Assembly: GCA_017936985.1 (NCBI GenBank)
Contig: JAGBEM010000246.1
Span: 1-8,196 of the forward strand
DNA: 8,196 nt
Source: Oscillospiraceae bacterium
GTDB lineage: Bacteria; Bacillota_A; Clostridia; Oscillospirales; Oscillospiraceae
Direction of reading: 5' to 3'
The notes below the pieces were generated by a model. The model made no database searches. It was not told the origin of the DNA and worked only from the letters and a program-made list of their open reading frames with translations. Both the position numbers and the translations under genes were made by a program. This document shows, piece after piece, positions 3,858-8,196 of this stretch; the stretch's first letter is position 1, and each line of letters opens with the position of its first letter.

Positions 3858-4313
3858 TTATTTTTCCTCGAGGATGGTATTAATTTCGTGAATAAAACTG
3901 TTCACATCCTGGAACCGGCGGTAAACCGACGCAAACCGAATGTACGCAACCTCGTCCAGGGGTTTCAGCCTGGCCATGACCATTTCGCCCAGCTTATCTG
4001 TGCTGACCTCCCGCTCCAGGGTGTTCTGGATGGTCTGCTCGATCTCGGTGGTGATCCGGTCCAGATCCGCCACATCCACCTGCCGCTTGTCAAAGGCCCG
4101 GACCATAGAGTTGAGGATCTTGTTGCGGTCAAAGCTCTGACGGGTACCGTCGCGCTTGACGACGATGATGGGAAGGCTTTCTACGGCTTCGTAGGTGGTA
4201 AAGCGGCGTTGGCAGGAGATGCACTCCCGGCGGCGGCGAATGCTGTTGCCGTCTTCGGCAGGGCGGGAATCGACGACCTTACTTTCCTGGTCACCGCAAA
4301 AAGGACATTTCAT
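3858..4313 (-). CDS. nrdR: Transcriptional repressor NrdR
   Basis: The product is 151 residues, a normal NrdR length. ATG 4313 gives the canonical start MKCPFCG with GGGGAG 9 bases upstream; an in-frame GTG at 4322 is less likely. Residues 1-45 are a zinc ribbon with Cys3/Cys6 and Cys31/Cys34 and the basic linker SIRRRRECISCQRRFTTYE. Residues ~47-137 are the ATP-cone (VVKRDGTRQSFDRNKILNSM, then EVAYIRFASVYRRFQD). The protein senses ATP/dATP through the cone and represses ribonucleotide reductase operons by binding paired NrdR boxes. No nrd gene is in the window, and I see no obvious NrdR box pair at its own promoter, so its targets lie elsewhere. It is the first gene of a two-gene unit with the SdpI-like protein. 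Confidence 0.97.
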   Translation of the reverse strand: MKCPFCGDQESKVVDSRPAEDGNSIRRRRECISCQRRFTTYEAVESLPIIVVKRDGTRQSFDRNKILNSMVRAFDKRQVDVADLDRITTEIEQTIQNTLEREVSTDKLGEMVMARLKPLDEVAYIRFASVYRRFQDVNSFIHEINTILEEK

Positions 4314-4346
4314 GGGAAACACTCCCCTTTTCCATATTATTGTATG

Positions 4347-4375
4347 ATTATAACAGAATTATGTCATCCTGTCCA
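4347..4375 (-). promoter_or_regulatory. nrdR: Sigma-A promoter of the nrdR operon
   Basis: On the minus strand, TGGACA (4375-4370), 17 bases and TATAAT (4352-4347) form the promoter. The match is 5/6 and 6/6 to consensus. It lies 33 bases upstream of the nrdR ATG and back to back with the rightward promoter at 4387. Confidence 0.9.
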
Positions 4376-4386
4376 GTGTTTTTTCC

Positions 4387-4415
4387 TTGCCAAAGCCGCG
4401 CCGATGGGGTAGAAT
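4387..4415 (+). promoter_or_regulatory. Sigma-A promoter for the four-helix membrane protein gene
   Basis: TTGCCA (4387-4392), 17 bases and TAGAAT (4410-4415) form the promoter. It lies 32 bases upstream of the ATG at 4448. It is divergent from the nrdR promoter, with only 11 bases between the two -35 boxes. Confidence 0.8.
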
Positions 4416-4447
4416 AGGAAAAGATCCTATGAAACAAGGAGCAAGCT

Positions 4448-4858
4448 ATGACAAACCAAAGAATTACTATAATATGGGCCTTTTTGTACGGCGTTTGCGC
4501 GGCGTTGGGCTTTATTCCCAACCCGGCAGGGGCACTGTCCGGCCTGATGATTGTTTTGAGTGTTGCTTTTTTTATTCCGCCGGCGATCCTGGTCTACCGG
4601 GGCGTGAAGACGAGAGATTTTGTTCTGATCAAGAAGATCCGCTATGTCAGTTTGATCTGGCTGGCGCTGACCATGGCGCTGATCATTTTGAATTTTCTTT
4701 CTGTGGAAGCCTCTGAGGCGGCTGGCAAGGTGCTGTACTGGCTGCTGATTTTAGTGTCCTCGCCGATGATCTGCAGCCAAATGTGGATCGTCCCTATCTT
4801 CCTGTGGGGATGTTTGCTGACAGTGTGTCTGCAGCACCGGGAAAAGAAAGGAAAATAA
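4448..4858 (+). CDS. Hypothetical four-helix membrane protein
   Basis: The product is 136 residues with no family I can name. Hydrophobic segments lie at about 6-22, 30-51, 64-86 and 94-127; the last is long and may be two helices separated by SSPMICSQMW. Charged residues (RGVKTRD, KKIR, the tail QHREKKGK) lie between helices 2 and 3 and at the C terminus, so those parts are probably cytoplasmic. The start has AAGGAG 6 bases upstream. The gene has its own promoter and terminator and is therefore monocistronic. It is divergent from nrdR and shares its short control region, but nothing suggests a functional link. Confidence 0.75.
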   Translation: MTNQRITIIWAFLYGVCAALGFIPNPAGALSGLMIVLSVAFFIPPAILVYRGVKTRDFVLIKKIRYVSLIWLALTMALIILNFLSVEASEAAGKVLYWLLILVSSPMICSQMWIVPIFLWGCLLTVCLQHREKKGK

Positions 4859-4872
4859 TCTGAAATTTTTTC

Positions 4873-4900
4873 AAAAGCCACTAGCAATGGTGGCTTTTTT
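4873..4900 (+). terminator. Rho-independent terminator
   Basis: AAAAGCCAC (4873-4881) and GTGGCTTTT (4890-4898) pair around an 8-base loop, and the T run continues to 4900. It begins 14 bases after the stop of the four-helix membrane protein gene. Confidence 0.88.
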
Positions 4901-4942
4901 CTTGTAGAATATTTATGGAAATGAGAGGACAGGAGGTAGACT

Positions 4943-5722
4943 ATGCCATCCACATACGCCCATTATCGATTCGGCACGGAATTGCTGCCCACGATGCCTG
5001 CAGATGTGCGGCGCACCATCCAGCGGTTTCGCCGGTTGTATGATGTAGGTCTGCACGGCCCGGATATTTTCTTTTACCATTCTCCCATTATCAAAACTGC
5101 CACAGCTTTTTTGGGTATTAAATACCATGAGCAGACCGGCCAGGAGTTCTTTCAGCGGGTCAGCCGGGCGGTACGTCTGGAGAAGTCGGAGGCTTCGCAA
5201 GCCTATTTGTATGGTGTTTTGACCCATTATTGCCTGGACAGCGTCTGCCGCCCGCTGATCAAAGAAAAAGCGGCCCAGGGTGTGACGACACTGGAGATCG
5301 AAACGGAATTCGACCGCTTCCTGTTGGAATTGGACGGCAAGGTGCCTCCCCATGCCCAGGATATGAGCCCCCACCTGAAGCTGACGCCCGGTGAACATGA
5401 AACCGTGGCAAAGTTCTATCCCCCGGCCACGGATCGGTTCGTAAAGGATTGCCTGCAACGGATGGCGTTCTTTGTGAAACTCCTGGCAACCCCGGAGGGG
5501 GCGAAACGAACAGCCTTTACCAAGGGCGTGGCCTTGGCAGGCAAGGAACTGGCAGGCGCGGTGATGACAGATGGTCCAAACCCCAAATGCGCCCATTTTG
5601 ACGAAGAATTGCTGGCGTGTTACCAATCGGCCGCGGACCGGTTCCCGGTGATGCTGACCCAGATGCAGGCGCTGCTCACCTACAACGCGCCGCTGGAAGC
5701 AGAATTTGCAGATACTTTCTGA
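4943..5722 (+). CDS. Zinc-dependent phospholipase C family protein
   Basis: The product is 259 residues. The ATG is preceded by a perfect AGGAGGT with 7-base spacing. The opening MPSTYAHYRFG, the segment LHGPDIFFYHSP (37-48) and YLYGVLTHYCLDSVCRP (88-104) carry the His/Asp pattern (H7, H38, D41, H46, H95, D99) of the PF00882 zinc-dependent phospholipase C / nuclease P1-like helical fold. In that fold these residues bind zinc ions. No signal peptide is visible, unlike secreted clostridial alpha-toxin, so this is the intracellular or unassigned branch common in gut Clostridia. Its substrate is not known and it should not be read as a toxin. It is followed 14 bases later by a histidine phosphatase gene, so the two form an operon. 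A weak -10-like TAGAAT (4905-4910, preceded by TG) overlaps the end of the preceding terminator and may be its promoter. Confidence 0.85.
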   Translation: MPSTYAHYRFGTELLPTMPADVRRTIQRFRRLYDVGLHGPDIFFYHSPIIKTATAFLGIKYHEQTGQEFFQRVSRAVRLEKSEASQAYLYGVLTHYCLDSVCRPLIKEKAAQGVTTLEIETEFDRFLLELDGKVPPHAQDMSPHLKLTPGEHETVAKFYPPATDRFVKDCLQRMAFFVKLLATPEGAKRTAFTKGVALAGKELAGAVMTDGPNPKCAHFDEELLACYQSAADRFPVMLTQMQALLTYNAPLEAEFADTF

Positions 5723-5736
5723 AACGAGGAAATACG

Positions 5737-6378
5737 ATGACTACATTGTTGCTGATCCGCCATGGGCAAAGCCAGGCAAATTTGACAAGGTGCTTTGCAG
5801 GCCATCTGGATGCGCCGTTGACGCAGCTGGGTCAGCAGCAGGCGGAGTGCACGGCGGAATTTGTTGCCAACGCATATTCCGTGGACGCGGTCTATGGAAG
5901 CGATCTGCTGCGCGCTTTTGATACCGGCGAGGCGGTTGCCCGAAAAGTGGGATTAAAAACAGAACCGGATGCGCAGCTGCGGGAAATTGAAGCGGGCCGG
6001 TGGGAGGGCGTTGCGTTCTCTCAGCTGGAACAGGATTTTCCGGAGGATTACGGTTTGTGGCTGCAGGATATCGGCAATAGCCGCCCTACTGGCGGTGAGT
6101 CGGTGGCAGAGCTTGCCCGGCGGATTGATGGCGCGCTGCGCCGGATCGCGGAAGAGAATCCAGGGAAAACGGTGGTGATCGCCACCCACGCTACGCCTAT
6201 ACGGGCGACCCAGTGGAACCTGTCTGGACAACCGCTTTCTTATATGAAGGAGATTCCTTGGGTGTCCAATGCCTCGGTGACGGAGCTCTTTTATGAAAAC
6301 GGCAATTTCCGGTCGGGAAAGATCGCACAGGATGGTCATTTGGCGGAGCTAAAGACTTCGCTTCCTGCAAATGTATAA
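5737..6378 (+). CDS. Histidine phosphatase (phosphoglycerate-mutase-like) family protein
   Basis: The product is 213 residues. ATG 5737 is chosen because it gives the family start MTTLLLIRHGQS and has GAGGA 6-7 bases upstream. An upstream in-frame extension would run back into the previous gene. The RHG motif with the catalytic phospho-accepting His9 is at 8-10. SDLLRAFDTG (55-64) supplies the second arginine (Arg59). LREIEAGRWEG (81-91) supplies the acid/base Glu83, and VVIATHATPIRA (146-157) supplies the second histidine (His151). All four catalytic elements are therefore present and the enzyme should be active. Family members include GpmB/CobC-type phosphatases and cofactor-dependent mutases. 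The substrate cannot be told from the sequence, and the length (~210) favours a small-molecule phosphatase over glycolytic mutase. It is the second gene of an operon with the phospholipase-C-like protein, 14 bases after its stop. Confidence 0.92.
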   Translation: MTTLLLIRHGQSQANLTRCFAGHLDAPLTQLGQQQAECTAEFVANAYSVDAVYGSDLLRAFDTGEAVARKVGLKTEPDAQLREIEAGRWEGVAFSQLEQDFPEDYGLWLQDIGNSRPTGGESVAELARRIDGALRRIAEENPGKTVVIATHATPIRATQWNLSGQPLSYMKEIPWVSNASVTELFYENGNFRSGKIAQDGHLAELKTSLPANV

Positions 6379-6384
6379 GAAAAA

Positions 6385-6410
6385 CACCCGACTTTTGTCG
6401 GGTGCATTTT
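6385..6410. terminator. Bidirectional terminator between convergent operons
   Basis: CACCCGAC (6385-6392), loop TTTT and GTCGGGTG (6397-6404) form the hairpin. Rightward CATTTTGTT follows. Leftward TTTTTCTTAT follows, a better U-tract. It starts 6 bases after the phosphatase stop and ends 7 bases before the stop of the leftward 93-residue gene. Confidence 0.9.
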
Positions 6411-6411
6411 G

Positions 6412-6693
6412 TTAGAATCGGTAGCCGGCGGAAAGGAGTCGGTTCAAAGCCTCGTTGGCTTCGTCATCGGAAAAAAGTCCGGTGAAGCGCTTGTCCACAG
6501 CCAGGGCTTCTAAACTCAGGGAGAGTTTGCCAAGGTCCGCCAGTTGATCAAAGCCATCGCTGAACTTTCTGCCGGAAAGCAGCCGGTGGGCAGAATGCAT
6601 GGCATCCTCCGGTGCAATGGGGCGCATCCGAACACCCAGCGCTGCGGCTTTTTCCCGGGCCTGGGCCCATGCGGCGATAAATTTCTCTTCCAT
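6412..6693 (-). CDS. Small hypothetical protein cotranscribed with hisS
   Basis: The product is 93 residues. ATG 6693 is preferred over an in-frame ATG at 6720 inside hisS, because GGAG (6704-6701) lies 7 bases upstream and the start follows the hisS stop by one base. The protein looks soluble, helical and without cysteines. It has an Ala-rich N-terminal helix (EKFIAAWAQAREKAAALG), then MRPIAPEDAMHSAHRLLSGRKFSDGF, and a C-terminal DDEANEALNRLLSAGYRF. No known domain is recognised. The stop-start arrangement with hisS means translation is probably coupled and the gene depends on the hisS transcript. A terminator follows the stop. Confidence 0.75.
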   Translation of the reverse strand: MEEKFIAAWAQAREKAAALGVRMRPIAPEDAMHSAHRLLSGRKFSDGFDQLADLGKLSLSLEALAVDKRFTGLFSDDEANEALNRLLSAGYRF

Positions 6694-6694
6694 G

Positions 6695-8050
6695 TTATTT
6701 CTCCAGAATGATGGGGCCATTGTTGGCGGCCAGGGAAGCGAGAATGTGTACAGCGGCTTCCTGTGCGGTCAATTTTACCTGATCGCCACTCTGCATATTC
6801 TTTACGGAGCACTTTCCCTCGGCGATCTCGTCCTCGCCCAGCAGTACCGCAAAGGGGACACCCAGCTTATCAGCATAGGCCATTTTTTGCTTAAACTTTT
6901 TCTGCTCGCCGTAAAGCTGCACCCGCAGGCCTGCGCTGCGCAGGGCTTCGGCAAGGGCAATGGCCGGGCCGGGCTCTGCGGTCATAGGCAGAACCAGAGC
7001 GTCAGCCGGTGCGCTGGGCAGCTGGGGATTCAGCAATCCCTGCTCGTCCAGCACATAGAAAAGTCTGGTTAGACCGATGGAGATGCCCACGCCGGGTAGT
7101 GCCTTGTCGATATAGTAACCGGCCAGATTGTCATACCGTCCGCCGGAGCAGACAGAGCCGATTTCCGGATGGTCGAGCAATGTGGTTTCGTAAACGGTGC
7201 CAGTGTAGTAGTCCAGGCCTCTTGCGATGGTCAGATCCACAGCAAAGTTGGCTTCCGGCACGCCAAAAGCTGCCAGATTGGCGGTGACGGCCTTCAGCTC
7301 TGCAAGACCCTGGTCAAACAGCTCATTTTTACCGGCGTAGCCTTCCAAGGCGGAAAGCACTTCTGCGTTGGTGCCGGTGATGGCGATGAATTTCAGTATC
7401 TCGTCGGCCTGCTGCTCTGTCAAAGCGCAATCGTCAATGAGGATCTTGCGCACTTTTTCCGCACCGATCTTATCCAGCTTGTCCACGGTGCGCATGATGT
7501 CGCCGCTCTTTTCGCTTAAGGAAAGCATGGCGTAGAAGCCGCTAAGGATCTTGCGGTTATTTACCCGGATCTGGAATCGGTTCAGGCCAAAGCCACGGAA
7601 CACTTTGTAAATAATGGCGGGAATTTCGGCTTCGTTGAGAATGTCCAGCTTGCCGTCGCCGATGATGTCGATATCCGCCTGATAAAACTCACGGAAACGG
7701 CCTCGTTGCGCCCGCTCGCCCCGGTAGACCTTGCTGATCTGATAGCGGCGGAAGGGGAAGGCAAGCTCGTTATAGTGCAGCGCGACATATTTTGCCAGCG
7801 GTACGGTCAGATCAAAGCGCAGGGCAAGATCGCTGTCGCCCTTCTGGAAGCGGTAGATCTGCTTTTCCGTTTCGCCGCCGCCCTTTGCAAGCAAAATTTG
7901 GGCATCTTCAATCACGGGGGTATCCAGAGCCGCAAAGCCATAGGAAGCGTAAGTGGTACGCAGGATCTGCATCATTCGCTCGAATCTTGCCTGCTTGGCA
8001 GGAAGCAGCTCCATGAAACCGGACAGTGTCCGGGGTTTGATAATATCCAT
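6695..8050 (-). CDS. hisS: Histidyl-tRNA synthetase
   Basis: The product is 451 residues from ATG 8050 (AAAGGA, 9-base spacing); an in-frame TTG at 8068 would add MKGLLF but has no RBS. It is a class II synthetase that charges tRNA-His. Visible elements are motif 2 (VYRGERAQRGRFREFYQADID, starting at residue 108), the HisRS-specific ARGLDYYTGTVYE (276-288) that binds histidine, and motif 3 (GGRYDNLAGYY, then GVGISIGLTRL, 303-330). The C-terminal anticodon-binding domain runs from about 351 to 447 (ALVLPM, LRVQLY, KMAYADKLGVPFAVLLGEDE). The length is slightly above the usual 420-430. The N terminus KPRTLSGFMELLPAKQ resembles a clostridial subgroup. The leader is only about 60 bases after the preceding gene's stop and holds a terminator but no T-box. 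The gene is followed one base later by the 93-residue gene. Confidence 0.97.
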   Translation of the reverse strand: MDIIKPRTLSGFMELLPAKQARFERMMQILRTTYASYGFAALDTPVIEDAQILLAKGGGETEKQIYRFQKGDSDLALRFDLTVPLAKYVALHYNELAFPFRRYQISKVYRGERAQRGRFREFYQADIDIIGDGKLDILNEAEIPAIIYKVFRGFGLNRFQIRVNNRKILSGFYAMLSLSEKSGDIMRTVDKLDKIGAEKVRKILIDDCALTEQQADEILKFIAITGTNAEVLSALEGYAGKNELFDQGLAELKAVTANLAAFGVPEANFAVDLTIARGLDYYTGTVYETTLLDHPEIGSVCSGGRYDNLAGYYIDKALPGVGISIGLTRLFYVLDEQGLLNPQLPSAPADALVLPMTAEPGPAIALAEALRSAGLRVQLYGEQKKFKQKMAYADKLGVPFAVLLGEDEIAEGKCSVKNMQSGDQVKLTAQEAAVHILASLAANNGPIILEK

Positions 8051-8065
8051 AAATAACAGTCCTTT

Positions 8066-8104
8066 CAAAAATGAAAGCCGCCCCGCCGTTATGGCTGGGC
8101 GGCT
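8066..8104 (-). terminator. Terminator-like hairpin between the upstream gene and hisS
   Basis: On the minus strand, AGCCGCCC (8104-8097) pairs with GGGCGGCT (8083-8076), with an inner GCC/GGC stem around ATAAC. It is followed by TTCATTTTT. It starts 7 bases after the TGA of the upstream gene and ends 26 bases before the hisS start codon. It therefore most likely ends the upstream transcript, but hisS must then have a promoter overlapping it or rely on read-through. Confidence 0.8.
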
Positions 8105-8111
8105 GTGGTGA

Positions 8112-8196
8112 TCAATATCTGGGCTTGGTGTGGAGCATTTCTCTCCAATCCAGGTCGCCCCGCTGCAGACCCATAATGAACATTTCCGCAGAGGCC
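8112..8196 (-). CDS. C-terminal end of an unidentified gene upstream of hisS
   Basis: Reading leftward from the window edge, one frame is open to TGA at 8114-8112. It ends MGLQRGDLDWREMLHTKPRY, preceded by ASAEMFI. Codon use is GC-rich like the neighbours, and a terminator follows at once, so it is very likely a real gene end. Twenty-seven residues are too few for a family call. hemZ and metallo-hydrolase genes often precede hisS in Clostridia, but nothing here proves either. Confidence 0.6.
   Translation of the reverse strand, partial: ASAEMFIMGLQRGDLDWREMLHTKPRY

Noticed and set aside
4320..4400. NrdR box pair at the nrdR promoter (autoregulation)
   Set aside because: No pair of ACAC-W-ATAT-W-GTGT-like boxes could be found near the promoter, so the sequence gives no support for autoregulation.
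3669..4412. 247-residue open frame on the plus strand across nrdR and the SdpI-like gene
   Set aside because: It is antisense to nrdR, whose zinc ribbon and ATP-cone are unmistakable, and it runs through both the nrdR promoter and the intergenic boundary.
4913..5626. 237-residue open frame on the minus strand over the phospholipase-C-like gene
   Set aside because: The sense strand has a perfect RBS and family motifs. The antisense frame has neither and has shadow-like composition.
5617..5736. Possible 40-residue N-terminal extension of the histidine phosphatase
   Set aside because: It overlaps the previous gene in another frame. The ATG at 5737 has an RBS and gives the normal family start.
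8050..8114. T-box riboswitch in front of hisS
   Set aside because: The leader is too short and there is no T-box core or specifier-loop structure; only a plain hairpin with a U-tract is present.
1..8196. CRISPR array, tRNA or rRNA genes, prophage or transposase genes
   Set aside because: No regularly spaced repeats, no cloverleaf or rRNA-like sequence, and no recognisable integrase or transposase motif were found on either strand.

Overview
The window looks like chromosomal DNA of an endospore-forming, low-to-moderate GC Firmicute, most likely a gut-type clostridium of the Oscillospiraceae/Ruminococcaceae kind (lineage is inference). The grounds are a recognisable SpoVT, strong AGGAGG-type ribosome binding sites, sigma-A promoters with near-consensus boxes and 17-base spacers, many intrinsic terminators, and an nrdR / hisS / VanZ / SdpI-like gene set typical of Clostridia. 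Base composition changes inside the window: about 130-1900 is AT-rich, while from codon ~16 of spoVT (about 1920) onward the DNA is clearly GC-richer.

Region 1 (1-1874) is accessory in character. It holds the 3' end of a probable cell-wall-binding-repeat protein, a leftward four-helix membrane protein (317-805), a rightward 49-residue stand-alone AbrB-domain ORF (925-1074), and a leftward soluble protein that faintly resembles DUF4275 (1127-1666). The main observation of the window is here. The whole divergent control region between the leftward gene and the spoVT-type start is present twice (806-1026 and 1667-1976), with the same order and almost the same spacing of landmarks. The second copy is interrupted by an 80-base, almost perfectly palindromic element flanked by a 10-base direct repeat, and the first copy is the matching empty site. 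The two spoVT 5' ends are only moderately similar over codons 1-15 but nearly identical over codons 16-33. That step is what insertion or recombination at a fixed point inside spoVT would leave.

Region 2 (1875-3376) holds spoVT itself (forespore transcription regulator), a VanZ-family membrane protein, and a small two-helix membrane protein, each with its own promoter or terminator. Region 3 (3380-4313, leftward) is an operon of nrdR (repressor of ribonucleotide reductase genes) followed by an SdpI-like membrane protein. Region 4 (4448-6378, rightward) holds a four-helix membrane protein, then a two-gene unit of a zinc-dependent phospholipase-C-like protein and a histidine phosphatase. Region 5 (6412-8196, leftward) holds the end of an unidentified gene, a terminator, hisS (histidyl-tRNA synthetase), and a coupled 93-residue hypothetical protein.

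The right-hand two-thirds reads as ordinary core genome. The left fifth looks like a site where small one-gene cassettes have been inserted next to, and partly into, spoVT. No integrase, transposase, tRNA, rRNA or CRISPR array is visible. The cassette interpretation is inference; the duplication, the mosaic identity and the filled/empty palindrome site are directly visible.
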